Assembly: GCF_036373705.1 (NCBI RefSeq)
Contig: NC_089856.1
Location: 25,817,798-25,881,797 of the forward strand
Source of the DNA: Amia ocellicauda
Lineage: Eukaryota; Chordata; Actinopteri; Amiiformes; Amiidae
Length of the DNA stretch: 64,000 nucleotides
Reading direction: 5' to 3'
Part shown: piece after piece, positions 39,969 to 54,600 of the stretch
Layout: each line of letters starts with the position of its first letter
Position numbering within the stretch: position 1 is the first letter of the stretch
Notes under the pieces: model-generated
The model's database searches: none
Seen by the model: the letters and a program-made list of their open reading frames with translations, nothing else
Told to the model about the DNA's origin: nothing
Position numbers and translations under genes: made by a program

Positions 39969-41109
39969 TAAAGTAAAACGACTCAATCAATCCTATCCTT
40001 AGATTTTACTTTCTTTCTGTCATTATGTATTTAATCTGTGAATTTACTACATGGTCTGTCATTATTTAATTATGGAAATGCCTGAGACCAAAGTGGCTTG
40101 TAAAAAGAAGATTTGTCAATGGTTTTTAAATGGGATTGTGTTTTGTTCACTTTGATGCAACTGCTTCACCTACATTAAAGCAACATTCTTTGTAAGTCAC
40201 ATTGGAAAAAGGCATAACCAAACTAATAAATAATATGACTAAAATTGCTCGGAACTGAACCAATAAAACCAGTAAGGGAAATTGAATCATAAATATAAAA
40301 AACTTAAACCTGGATCTATATGTGTAAGTCAGATTGTTCAGTGAAAGGGATTTTGAAGTGGTTTCCAGTTATTTAAAAATGTATTTGTAGTTGCTAGACT
40401 ATGCCTCAGATAATTATATTCTGAATTTAATTATTTTATTATATCAAATTTTAAAACATCACAAGACATTTCTTCTTCAAGGCTATCTCAGTTCCCAGTA
40501 CTCTTAAAGAAAGACACACTTCAGACAATGGGAAATATCTGGCTTTGGCAATCTGTTGGGAAAATACATACATGGAGAATGGAGAATTTGGTGGAAGACA
40601 CAAGGCTTTCACTATAATTGATCTTTTCCATTCCTTTCATACTTTCATGTCAGAACCAAATGATTTTTTTAAATTGCTTCTTTTTGTGTTATAGATTCCT
40701 GGAGAAGAAAAGTCGATGCAACCTACTCAGGATGGGTTTTAAAAACAAACTCTAATTATCTGTCCAGAATGTACCTGCCAAATATGTGTGAAAATATTCC
40801 TCTTAGAGATAATTGACAGTAGGCAGTTCCCCTGTTGACATAGTCCAGAGAAGGACTAAGCACTCTCCCTCTGCTAATGTATGAGAGCACAGTTCAGGAA
40901 ACATGTTTTTTTATCTGGAAGGAACTCTTTAAGCCTTGAGTGCATTTAAGACATATTCATTATTTAAAACTTCAATCGAAATCCCTCTATTAAAGCAAAA
41001 CAAAGCAAGGATTCTAGTTATGTAACATTTAACTTGATGCATTCTGATATGATTATGTATTTATATTGTGTAAAAACTATTCATATTAAATCCAGATCAT
41101 CGAACATTA

Positions 41110-41195
<86 letters not shown>

Positions 41196-41787
41196 TTTAA
41201 TTGATTGTAATTGAGCCAGGGTAACTGATCCAGTAATAATAAAAATAATACAAGTACAAGTAGTCCAGTGTACTTTGTGTATTTTTGTTTCTGGTCACTG
41301 GATGGCACCATTAAAACTAAGATGAAAATGGAATACGACTTTTTGTTTCAAACCAAACATCACAAGCTACGCATCAAGCAAAATATACATTGCACATGAT
41401 TAGTTATAGATATCTGCAATTGTTTGGATACTAATAAGAACGTGGAGAACCTCTCCGGTATTTTGCAATGCAATTTGTGTCGGATTGAAAAGCGAAGTTG
41501 AAGAAAGTGAAAAATAACAGCATTATAGAGTGGCAGAGCAGCAAACACGATTAACATGACCTTGTAAATATCATGTCGGAAAACCAGATGTCACACTCAT
41601 GCATTTATACAAATGTATGTATTTACTGTTTAATAAAAAATGCTTTTTATACATTTAAATTGAAAGAAGCACAATGCTATGTATGTCTCATAAGTATATG
41701 TTCATCACGCATGTATCTATGAATCCTGTAAGTATCATTGCATTGGGGGGTGTGCTCTCAGTGACCACTGATCACATGACAAGGGAG
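39969..41787. other. CPB1-GYG1 intergenic interval
   Basis: About 1.8 kb with an ATT/AGT microsatellite (41109-41195). No carboxypeptidase exon was found here, although in mammals CPA3 lies between CPB1 and GYG1. Confidence 0.6.
41109..41195. repeat. Compound (ATT)n(AGT)n microsatellite
   Basis: ATT units to about 41144, then AGT units to 41195. Confidence 0.97.
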
Positions 41788-41796
41788 TATATAAAA
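41788..41796 (+). promoter_or_regulatory. GYG1 TATA box
   Basis: TATATAAAA lies about 117 bp upstream of the GYG1 ATG, predicting a start near 41818 and a 5' UTR of roughly 95 bases. CACATG E-box-like sequence lies at about 41774. Confidence 0.6.
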
Positions 41797-41912
41797 ATGG
41801 TCCTGCCTCCTACTATAAACCTACTGCTGAAGTATTAGTCTGTTTCTGACCAGAATAAAGTCTACTTGCTCCTGCGTCTGGGCTACAAAGTAGCTTTGAC
41901 TCCAAACGAACC

Positions 41913-44900
41913 ATGACAGGTAGGTGCACACGTCTGTAGACACGATGTAGCTTTTCGTTCATTGTTGATTCTTGTTTCGGTCGACATGCTGTGATGAAGT
42001 TGTAACTCCACGCAGTTTTAATTCCTGGTGAGGTTCGGCTGAAGTAGAATAAATGTTTCCCGCAATTAAAATTTAAAACAAACCTGTGAAAAACGATCGC
42101 GTTTAGAAACCCGTTCGTCCTCTTAATCCATGAACCTAATGATGCCGTAGCGCAAGCTTTTCTTCCTGGATGTGCGCTTGCACAAGGAGGCGTGGGCCTA
42201 GACTCGAGTGGGGTAAGACCTCCACAGCCAAGATCTGTAGAGGTTGTATAATGTCTGTTTCATACCGATTTAAAATGGGGAATATGCCATTGTCCAACGA
42301 TACCTGTAGCGTACTTCTGTAAAATGTGCACAAATATGCCGTCTGTTGTCTGTTAAAAATGCCGAAGTATAAAGCATTGAAAATAAATAAAACGGAAATG
42401 TTACTTTTCTGTCGTTTCGTCACCTCTGATTGAAACTGCAGCACGTACGCCTCCCTCCAGCCTTCTGCATTTGCTACGTACATCACCGACACCGGCCCCT
42501 GTCGCGATTAGTTGGGTCTTGCTAGTTATTCTTCACGTTTAACTAACCATGACATTTCCCTACATCTGCAGGTCTGTCGGAGGTCCATGCAAAGGGGGTA
42601 GGCATCTGCAACGAAATGTAGCCTACGTAATTAGTATAGCGGACATGCATTTAGATAACCTCGCACAACAGCCGTGGCAGTGGCATTACGCTTCCAGATA
42701 TTGACAGCTGATCACTTAATTTTGATTTGCTTTTTATTACTCAGAGCTGCAATTCATTTTACTGATTTATACAGCTGGGCAAGTACCTTGTTCAAGGGTA
42801 CAACAGCAGTGTCCCCCATCTGGGATCCGCACCAGAGTCCAGAGCCCTGACCACTAATTCACAATACTGGCCTTTATTTATTACTGCTTTTAATCTGCAC
42901 TTGTCTTGGTAACTCCTACATCTTGTTAGCTTTTACCTTTGGTGCATGAGATTTCGTTACACCCTGCTTATCATTTGTGTTTGTGCATGTTTGTTGGCAG
43001 TGACTTAAAAAGGTGTTTCTCACGTTGTTCAGTGATTCAATAATTCGTATTCTCTAAAAGGCAACTTTGGAACAAAGACATGCATTTCATCATACAAACG
43101 GTCAAACGAGATCGTATTTTTTTTAATACTTACTGTAGGTTGCAGTTTTAAGAAACTTTATATCGTGCGTGAGGCTGTCACTGAGTACTAGTGTACTTTC
43201 TGGTTTTGATGGGATTAGAAAATGTATGAAACTCGGTATTAGTTGCACCTCTATAGCCTAGTATCCTGAAGTCTTTCTACGAGCCTACATTTAAGATGAA
43301 TTGTACACCTCTACTCACAAACTAGGAGAATGACAAAAAAAAGTTTCAAGAAAATCTAATGTTCTGAATTCTTTCCAGAAGCAACCCTCCCACACATGTT
43401 TTATCACCCTTTCACAAAAGTGCATGTTTTTTCTTATTAATTTACAATTTTATCAAAGCAGAAAATGCATACTTTAAAGTAAACTCAAGTTTCTCATTTT
43501 AGACTTAAGTGATCTTTTCTTCAAAGCTTGATAAGAATTTATTTTTCTTCTATTTACAGGATTTTATTGTGCCTTCAGATAGAGACACATGGTAGTGTCT
43601 GTGTGTATATGTATGTATGTATGTATGTATATATAATATACATATATATAATGTATACATACACACAGTGCTGTGCAAAAGTTTTAGACAGGTGTGAAAA
43701 CACTAAAGTAAGAATGCTTTCAGAAAGACATGTTAATAGATTATATTTATCAATTAACTAACTGCAAAGTGAGTGAACAGACTCCGTGGTCGGCCAAGGA
43801 AACTTACTGCAGCAGATGAAAGACCCATCATGCTTACTTCCCTTTGCTATCGGAAGATGCCCAGCAGTGCCATCAGCTCAGAATTGGCAGAAAACAGTGG
43901 GACCCTGGTACACCCATCTAGTGTCTGGAGTAGTCTGGTCAGAAGTGGCCTTCATGGAAGACTTGCGGCCAAAAAGCCATACCTCCGATGTGGCAACAAG
44001 GCCAAGCGACTCGACTATGCACGAAAACGCAGGAACTGGGGTGCCGAAAAATGGCAGCAGGTGCTCTGGACTGATGTTTGGGGCTGCATTTCTGCAAATG
44101 GAGTTGGGGATTTGGTCAGAATTAATGGTCTCCTCAATGCTGAGAAGTACAGGCATATACTTATCCATCATGCAATTCCACCAGGGAGGCATCTGATTGG
44201 CCCCGAATTTATTCTGCTGCATGACCACAACCCCAAACATACGGCGACAGTCATTAAGAGCTATCTTCAGTGTAAAGAAGAACAAGGAGTCCTGGAAGTG
44301 ATGGTATGGCTTAGGGCTGGGTGATATGGCCAAAATACAATATTGTGGTATTTGTCACATTTATGACGGTATTTTTTAATGGCCATTTTATACTGTTCAT
44401 AAAGTAAAAATAGGACACAACTGACATTGAATTACGTTTCCCTGTTCTGTGTCAGTTGTCTTGAAACCAAATCATGCCCACACTAACGACAACGCCCCTT
44501 TATTCGGGACAGATTCACTGGGGTCACTTTGCTGTGAAGTTTCACCCACACTATTCTCCTCCATCTCGTCTTCATTGATTGTGCATTGATCACGTTTGTT
44601 TGTTCATGTCAACACGTAATACACATGGAATTTATTTTCGATATTTGGCTGAGGCGCATTAATTCCAGAACAAGGGTCGAGCTGAGAAGCGCAGATCTGC
44701 GCAGAGACTCAGAGATGCGTGTTACTGCATTGTTTCTGAGTGACGCCACTAAGCCCCGCCTACAGAAATCTGCGCAGAATCGCACAGCGCAGCACAGCTC
44801 TGAGAAGTTGCTGCGGGAGGCGAGCTGTGGCTGTGAGACAGAAGATTATGCAGAAATCAAGACTGAGTTCAGTTGAATGAAAACTACTTCCCCCGTTGTT

Positions 44901-47900
44901 AGGGGAGGTGAATGTCAACTTTCATTACACAATGAAGCACTGTCAAATCCATAGATCTAGAATTCTAGATCGACACTTGTCAATGCTTTATTAAATAATT
45001 ACATCAGTTATTTTAAATTGAATGTAAATCTATGATGCACAATTAAGTTGTTACTTAAATGATTGGCAATTCTATTTTTTAAAATGTAATTGGATGATAT
45101 TATTTTTATGTTTCAGCAGGGTTTGTGAAGAAAGGTGGTCACATTCTTGAGGATCCAACCTATCCCATTGGTGCAGCTGTGCAGATCTGCGCAGATCTTT
45201 GGAAACTTGCGTTACACGGACACTATCGGCGTTTTTTGATCAGATGCGTCTCATGTCAAAAGTTGTGGGACACGCGAACACGATCCAGTTTATTGGAAGC
45301 TGAATGCTATAACTCAATGACGCAGTAAATAGTACATTATTCAAAACTTTAAAATACAGATATAAAGGTGTAGTAAAAGTCCAAACTGGTCCTTAAATTA
45401 ATACCGGTATACCGCCCAGCCCTAGTATGGCCCCCACAGAGCCCTGATCTCAACATCGAGTCTGTCTGGGATTATATGAAGAGAGAGAAGCAACTGAGGC
45501 TGCCTAAATCCACAGAAGAACTGTGGTTAGTCTCCAAGACCTGCTGAGTTCCTTCAAAAACTGTGTGCAAGTGTACCTAGAAGAATTGATGCTGTTTTGA
45601 AGGCAAAGGGTGGTCACACCAAATATTGATATGATGTAGGTTTTTCTTCTGTTCACTCACTGTGCATTTAGTTAATTGATAAATATAATCTATTAACATG
45701 TCTATTTTTGAAAGCATTCTTACTTTACAGCATTTTTTCACACCTGCCTAAAACTTTTTTGGTGTGTGTGTGGTTCTCTGTATGAATGCTTGGATTTATG
45801 CAGGTGGTATCCTTAGTCATCTCTTAAGTCTCTGAAGGCTGCAGGATGTGCTTCACTGACATTTGCATTGTAGGTTTGAGAAACGGGCAGCTCTGAGTGA
45901 AGACGGGCAGATCATAGCATTTTGAATGTGTGCTACTACTATTTCAATTAAATCTTGAATGTAATAAGCTTAATATTGGATTTGTATATTTCAAAATTAT
46001 AGGCATACTACTTGAAGTTGGTGCAACTTGCCTTTGTTTTGGCTTTTCTGACATGGCACCAAACATGCAAAGATTGTTTTGTAATAGAAGGCATAGGTTG
46101 TCCTGTCCCCATCTGATATGATGGTTCATGTTTTTTTAAATGGTTTCCATTTGGTACAAGTCTGTTTTTGCATACAGTTGGAGATGCAAGCTATGGTTTG
46201 GAAGAACAGTTTCCAAACTACTTTAGCCCCTTTAACATGCTAAATGGGTTTAATCATGGGGGACTTGGGTTTTATTTTAATCGAGCAAACTTCTGAAGAA
46301 GGGTTAATCATGCTGTTTTTGGTTGCTCCCTCCCTGTAAGAGTGTAAATGTCTGTTTCCTCAAAATACTGAGGTGAGGCTTTATCGGTAAACTAAGTAAG
46401 GTTCATACTTGCTGCAGTATCCAAAGTGCTTTCTTTTACTGAAAACCATGATAATTGCAAATTACAGGTCATCTAATGCAATTAATGTAAATGTTCATGA
46501 AAAATGTCTGCAGTTGTTTGGTATGTGTGTTTTCTTCACCCCCCTTCCTTCCTTCTCTTTGCATCAGGCAGTAACCTTGCATGAACTTCTCTCCATAGGG
46601 TATGACTGCAATAATAAAAAGTTAAATGGTTGAGAGAAATGGTTTCTGACAGATCTTGCATTGTACTTTTACGTGTCTGAAATGTAATATTCAATATTTT
46701 GGTTTGCATTCAGAGTGCACTGAAGGTATTTACTCCTTTTATACAAATTTAAATGCAAGGATCTGTGCAGATCTGAAATATTAATCAACACTTCTGGAAA
46801 AGTAAATGCTTTCAGAATAGTTGTGGCTGAAGGGAACCTAATCCCTGTTTTGATCAAGTGTTCTTCAATGTTGGTTACATGTCAAGGCCCTGTTCAGAGA
46901 GAAAATCGGAATCTTAAAATGTAACTACTCTGTATTATAGCCTAAAGAGGAGAGTTAAAATATAAAGTAAATGCAAAATTGTCTTACTGTATCCAATGCC
47001 TACATTTTTGATCCACAGATCAGGCCTTTGTAACTTTAGCCACAAATGACATCTATGGCAAAGGAGCCCTGGTGCTTGGCGTGTCATTGAGGAACCATAA
47101 AACGTCAAGACAACTGGTGGTGCTGATAACTCCTCAGGTCTCCCAGTCGATGAGGTACAGTGTCCTTGGGGATTTGACATTTTGCATATTAAACTGTAAT
47201 GCACTAATGTACAGAAACCCCATGTTAATTTGAATGATTGATATAATGATATGAATGATATAAAAGCTATTCACTGATCTAGAATGCACTTTGGGCATCT
47301 GGTTAAGTACAATTCTGAACATTGAGACTTGTGGAGAGTTATTTTTCATATAAAAGTTTTAAGATGGGAAAACTATCCCCCCTTTTGTGTATTTTTAACT
47401 ATTTTTTTGTATTTGTTTCAGGACAGTGCTTCAGAAGGTATTTGATGAAGTTATGCAGGTGGACGTGCTAGACAGTAAAGATTCGGCACATTTGACTCTG
47501 ATGCAAAGGCCAGAGCTGGGTGTCACGTTGACTAAACTCCATTGCTGGACATTGACACAGTACTCTAAGTGTATTTTTATGGATGCAGACACACTGGTTA
47601 GTTTCTTTTTGTTTTTATAATAATGCATATTTTTTTGGACAAATGCACTTGATCAGTTTAAATGTACAATAACTGGGTTGCCTGCCAGCTAGTGCTTTGA
47701 GGTCTGAATTTTTCACTTAGATCTTGCCAATATATAGAACTGTATAAAATATGAATGAATAGACTTTTGGCATGATCCCCTGCCTGTAAATTTAACTGGG
47801 GAATTGCATGCTTGTATAACTTGGGAAGTAATATGGTCAAGATGTATGGTAATTAATATCTAATTCTAGTGTAATTAATGGTGTATGAATTAGGGGGGAT

Positions 47901-48603
47901 GTGACCTTGTAACTTTGAAATTTAACTGCATACTTCTGTGGGGGTAGGTATTTTTGTATTTATTTGCATTACATTTTGATTCCTCAGGTTTTGTCAAATA
48001 TTGATGAGCTGTTTGAACGGAAAGAGTTGTCTGCAGCTCCAGACCCAGGCTGGCCTGACTGTTTCAATTCAGGAGTATTTGTCTTTAGTCCTTCCAATGA
48101 AACGTATGAAAAACTCATAAAGTTCTGCACTGAGAAGGGAAGCTTTGACGGTAAGTTTTTTTTTTTTTTTTTTGGGGGGGGGGGGGGTTTATTCTTGAAC
48201 TTCATTTTCAGTCTGGGAAAAATCATGTTAATGTTTTATAAACGCAAGCTTATCTTAAGGATAGTCCTCAACCTTAAAAGGTAAAATTTTTAAAATTCAC
48301 CCTGATGGAACATTTAAGTGCTAGTGTTTTTTTTTTTTTTTTTTGTTTGGGAACCATTTAGTGCAGACACTGAAAACATTCAATTTGTCTGGCTAAGCCC
48401 TGGCTGCATGTGTTAAGTCATGCATTATTACTCCTCTGACAAGTGACATTTTTGTGTGTCCAATAAGCTATAAAGGGTTATGAAATATTGGTTAAATCTT
48501 TTTGCATTTCCCAATGGAATAAACTAGTTTAATCTTGACCACTCACTTAGTAAATATTATTGAAATAAACGGGCAACACCAGCTTTGACACTTAAGCTTT
48601 ACT

Positions 48604-48638
<35 letters not shown>

Positions 48639-51600
48639 AATTCAGTGTAGTGCCTGGATATAAAACATGTCTGTCCTGATGTACCTTCCCTCAATTTCAG
48701 CCACAAGGAAAAGGGACTCTTCAGGGTGACATCAGAGGGGTCCCTTTTTGTAGAATCCAATCTGGCAGATTTTGTGATGGGTCCCTTCGATTGTCCTGTT
48801 TTATTCAATTTGCCTTTTGGTCCTCTAGAACAACCTCTGAAATGTGTTTAAATAAAAGCCAAATCCATGTTAATGAAGTTAATAATTAGTTTCTAACATG
48901 GAATGCAGATTATCACAACCCTTTCCAGCTAAGCCTTTTTAAAATCCAAACGGCCATTTATTTTGCAGTCCTGTTGGCACTATGGTGCTGCTTCGTGGGG
49001 CTATAAAATGTATAAACCAAAACCCCATGGGGAGTTTCTAAACAAAAAGCCCTTTCACTGCACCCTTGTTCAGTAGGGAGTTTTATTTTAAGATGTTCTA
49101 CAGAGTCACCTTTATATTTAACTGCTTCTTTGCCTTTGTGCTGCTCCATGAGGTGGCGTGTCGGAAAGGAGAATTCCTGGGAGTGCCTACTAAATCTGGT
49201 ACTGGACAAAATGAAAATCTATACATGCTGTGGGCTTGTAGTGCCTTTTTATTCTAGGGTGTTGGGGAATGCTAGTTTGAGTCCTGTCCAAACACCTACC
49301 CACAGTGTACATGTTTGCAGTAAACAAGAGGCCATCTCTTCCCTCAGACTGACTTTTTAGTAATCACTTGGATGGTCTTGGGCATTTGTAAAAGTCTTGC
49401 ATGGGTGCTCTGTACACGGTGGTTAATGAAGCAGTTGCGGTGGTGCTCTTGTGCTGGAATTGTGTAGATTTGACCAAGGAATATGAGTGACCATGCTATT
49501 TCTAAGGACATTTTTCACATTCCTTTCTTGCATGTGATCAGCTTTATTGGAATACAACAGCTGCACACCATGCACAACCCTTTAGTGCCTACAGTGAGCT
49601 GTGACTTGCAAAGGATACAAAAAAAAAAAAGGCTTGCATTTTTCTGTTTAAAATCGGAAAATGCCTTTTTAAAGCCCATGGTGAGCACCATTGTCCTGCA
49701 TTTGGTCATTTTAATATGTCCAAGCTTACAAATATAAACACATTTGCAGAAAATGTAAGCCTTAATCTAGGAAAGCATTTCCAATGCCAAAACCCTTTTC
49801 TTACCAACTAGTAGAACAGGCATTAGAAAAAAGCAATTATGGGAGAGCAATTGCTAAAAACTTATGTATATTGGATATCTTCATTTGTGTTGGCTGAACA
49901 CTGACCATATTTTATTCCTCTAAGTAAGCAAACCTAATTTCTAATACATTATTGAAAATAAAATCACCTACTGCGGAGTCATAACCCTTAATGCTCCTTT
50001 GTTTCCACATTTTGTGTAAAATGATGCCTAGTGCTGCCCTTCTTGAGGTCCATTGGTATGTTAATTGGTACAGCTGGCCATCAGTGCTGTAAATAGGCAG
50101 TTTGGATGGACTCTCCATGCAGTTTGTGTTGGAACACTGACCAAGTTTTTACTCTTCTGTGCCCCTGTAAAGAAATAAAGATTGTATTTATATGCTGCCA
50201 GTCTGTAGTAAATATGCTGAAACCATCTAAATTGCAAACCCTTTCCTTAGTTATTGCAAGCCTTACTAGGGAGGAAGTGGTGGGGAGGGGGGGTCAAGTT
50301 ATGCCAAAACAAACTTGGAGCAGATGTACATTCTTCATGATGTCTGATCATCCTTTAGAAATGAACAGATTTAAACCCATATAAAGTTATAAAACTGCTT
50401 ACATTAACAAACCCCAGAGGGTTTTTGTACAACAAAACCGACCCTGTTAGTGTTCCTATTTTAAACTGGTTGTAGTCCAGGGATTTCACTAGAATGAGTT
50501 GCCTTGGTTCGAGAATACAAATGGATGATGCTTTTGGGACACTTGTCATATTTCTGCTTTTAGTTTGTGATGCCCTGTGGCAAAATGCCATTGAACAAAT
50601 GACTGCCTGGAACAGGTTTTCCTTAATGACAAACTGCCTTATGAGAACACCAAGAGTAAACCTTTACTGTTGACAGGGGGCTGGGGAATGAGCTACTTGA
50701 TTCTAGGCATAATGTGTGGCTCTACATATGTACATAAACTACATTTAAAAAGTTAGGCTTTTTAGTTTAGATTTAAGATCTTAATGTTTCTACTTTTATA
50801 GTAGGCCAGTGAATACCAGTGGTCAAGATAATCACTGTGTACTGTGGTATTTTTGGGATGTTAAACTCTAGCAGCAGGACCCCTAAGAGGGTTGTTACAT
50901 TCCTTAGACTGTTAAACCCTGTTCTGCCTAATGAGTATTCACCTTGCAAAAGCTGCAGTTCTTTTTATATATAAACAGTGGTGTAGTTGTAGAATTTAAA
51001 AAGACTGGATAGGATCCTTGGATCAGTTATTAATGGACACCAAATGAGCACGATGGGTTGAATGGCCTCCTTGTTTGTAAACTTTCTTATGCTTTTAAAG
51101 GAGTGGGTGCTGCACGCAGTTTTTTTATATGAATTGGTACGTTAATAAGCAGGCTTTGTTACTTATTCTCATGATTTCATACAAATGCACCTCGCAAGGA
51201 AAGGTTTTTAATATATTAATAATTGTAAATATTTTGACTTGAGAAGCCTGGTTTTGAAAGTGGCGCCGCTCTGCCGGCAACACTAGACCCCTGTGTCAGA
51301 GGAGGAGTTCCGCCTTAACGGATTTTAAAGAGCGGCGCTCTGGTCTGTTGCGCTCCCAAAGCGTTATAGCTCTATCTAACAATCCCACCATCTCTTCTCT
51401 CTGTAAAATAACATCTGGACCATACTGAGTGAATGAGGGGACTGACTTCATGCATGTGCGTATTGCAACTTCGTCACAACCCTACTGTCAATGCCACTAA
51501 GTAGGTATTAAGACTAGACTAAATGGAACTTGTAAATATTTAATGTTGCAATTTTTTTGTTTTAAATTGTTTTTTCTCCGATGCAGTTTAAGGAGAGAGG

Positions 51601-54600
51601 GGGAAAAAAAAAAAAAAACGTCCATAAGACTGCATAGGGAGCGAGTGCGGATGTCTGTGTCTCCGTCTCTCAAATGAGTATGGTGGGGACGAGCAAAGGC
51701 TTTTTAAAATAACACCTTTCGTAATCCAGTATGAAAAGCATGACTTAATTTTGTTCTCCGCTTACATGCTCTTTATAGATGACCCCTTTCAACTTCAGCA
51801 ATGTATGCCTCCCCCCCTTGTTTTTAACCTTGGTAAGCCACCTGTTACAATGCCAACACATGCCCAAACTGCCACATCTGGTCTTCTGCAGATGAGGCTA
51901 TTCCGGAAGTTGCAAGCAATTGCTTAGTCTGTTGCTTATGAGGTCATAAGCATTTTAGATTATTTTTTAATGTTCTAAAGCATCAAAGTCTATTGTCTTG
52001 CTTTTTTTGTTTGTATTCTGGGGTTGGTGGAGTGGTCAGGCATCTCTTGCTCTAAAATAGAAATGCAAGCATACGGTTGTGTGCCTGAAAAGAATTTTGA
52101 GGATCTGCGGCTATTATTTTTCCATCTGATTGGCTAAACACTAAGACTCATTCATCCAGTAGTAATGCAGGTTTTAGTGCCAAACTATCTGATTTGCTTC
52201 CTGTCTGATAAACATCAGTAGGAGGTTTTATTTTTGTGAGGGAGGGTGGTTTTAGGCAGCTCCACCAACTAAACTGAGCTAGTGTAATTGCAGCACACAG
52301 GGCGTTGCAAGTATGTCTCACTGAGCTTTCACTTTTCACTATGTGTTAGTCTGATCTATAAATGTGTGGTTTCATGCTTTTTTTGTTTTGTTGGTAAAGC
52401 ATTAATTTACATAAGGTGGGGTGGCCCTTTCATGCATCTATACCTGGTAATGCATGTTAACATCCCCCTTAATATTTTGTGATACTGTATAGCTATCAAA
52501 TGTGGGCAGTAGCAGTAGGTGTCAGTGTGCTTCATGTGGTTGTATGTAGAACTTGATTTCTACATAATTTCTATATCCAGCCCATCTGATTTCTTGAATT
52601 GAAATGTTTCTAGTCTTCCAGTACTTTTGAGATTTCATCAGTTATCTAGGGCTTTCTATGTAATTTCCTTTCTATTTTAAGAGTTTATAGAAATTTCTTG
52701 CCTGGAAAGTGTATTTCACAACATTACCAGTGTAATGGGATTCTGGTTAAGTTGATATCTTAAACCAATTGCAATTAGTGTAATAGGATTCTAGGTTTTG
52801 AAATGACCTGTAGTTATTGTTGCTTAATCTGGAACCATTAAATCCAAGCCTGTTACAACTGTTGATGGGTGTTTTTATTTATTTCAGGAGGGGACCAGGG
52901 GATTTTGAACAGCTTTTTTAGCAACTGGGCAACTGCAGACATATCCAAACATCTTCCCTTTATTTACAACCTAAGTAGCATCGCAATCTACTCCTACCTT
53001 CCAGCATTTAAGCAGTAAGTATATGTACAATACTGAGCAGTTCCGTCTGTTGATATGGTTTCTTTAGCTTGCAGATTTGTAACACATTCCAAGCTGGTAA
53101 AGTAGGTTTAGAAAACCTACAGATTTTGTTGCTCTACATTAAACCCTTATTTTCTGCCTTATCATAGTTGTATCTAACATAGTAGTTCAGTAAGTTGCTG
53201 TGTAATTATTTGGCCTTTGTTAAAATTGTTCATTATTCAACACATAAATGTATAATCCTAATCTATAGGGGTTCTATCCATGTGTTCAAATTGAGGAACT
53301 TGTATAAGGTCACATGAATGTGTCATACCAAGGTATGACATCAGGTTACTGGAGATTAGAGCAATAGCTAACATAAGCATTCGCAATGCTAGCCTGCTTT
53401 CAGTTCTTAGATATCCACCATGGGTTCCACAGATGAGATGCCATTGGCTTAAAATAGAACCATTTATTTAAAGACGTGTATGCATGGCAGGAGTGTTCAT
53501 TAGGTGGGGTCAAAGACCCAGCCATCCTATTTTCTGGTAATGGAGATGAGTGGGATTTGCTAGTTTTCACATCTTAAACTAAGTTCTCATTGATTTAAGC
53601 AAGACTTGGTTGTAAAGATATTACTGCAGCCTAAGTATGTGGGACATTCTAGCTTTTATGGATTCATATTGTAATGTTAATAAAAACATGCAAACATTTA
53701 CAAGGGGGAAACCAATGAACACTATCTTTGAACGTATGATGTTCAGCAGAACCGATCTGGTTAAAATATTTACAGAACACTTCATTTGTTTCTGCTTTTA
53801 TCAATGTATTGCTAATTCATGAACATTTCGGTTGTTCAGAAAAAAAGTCAAGCTAGTCAGACTTTTTTTTTTTTGGTTTGTTGTAGTTCTAGTTATAAAT
53901 CGGGGGTTTTGACCATTAAGTCCCCCCCATTACTCTTAATGTCACCTTGTGTTTTCTGCCAAATGTAAAGGGTGCAGATGTAACTGAGTTAATGACAGAT
54001 TAACTGATTTATAGGTCCATGAAAACTTGAATGAGTTTGTTTTTTACTAATATATACTAATTTTATTATACAGGTATGGTGCCAATGCCAAGGTGGTCCA
54101 TTTCCTGGGTAAAGTTAAGCCATGGAATTATAGTTATGACTCCAAGACAAAAACTGTTCAAGGTGACTTCCAGGAGTCTTCCACACTCCATCCGAACTAC
54201 CTGAACATGTGGTGGGAGATATTCTCCACCTCTGTCATCCCTCTGCTTACAGAGCAGGGTGTAATAAAGCCATCCGAGACTGGATGCAAAGCGGTAAGGT
54301 TCTTGGTTTCCTTCTCATTAATTTTCAAAATGCATATGAAAGCTGCCTGCCACTGTTCTTTGAAAACTGTATAGGCTGCTTGGTTTCTGTATACTGACTT
54401 TATGTAGCATGCTAAATGCAGGTACAAAAAAAAAAAAAGTGTTGATCACATCTTTAAGGATGAAGTTAGAGAAATCTTCCACTGCTGCTTCAAAGATCTG
54501 ATCTCTACTGTATTTGTACCAGTCTTTTAATAAAAACGCAAGTAATTTTAGGGGGCTATTGTCTTGCATTGTGATCAAGTCACACTTCTGCAACATTTGT

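Noticed and set aside
41081..41311. Open frame of Thr/Asn repeats
   Set aside because: Product of ATT/AGT microsatellite translation; not a gene.
42136..42492. 118-codon minus-strand open frame in GYG1 intron 1
   Set aside because: No family resemblance, no splice or promoter context; probably chance in a CpG-richer stretch.
44586..44876. 96-codon open frame in the hAT-like element
   Set aside because: No transposase motifs and it overlaps palindromic GC-rich repeats; not supported as coding.
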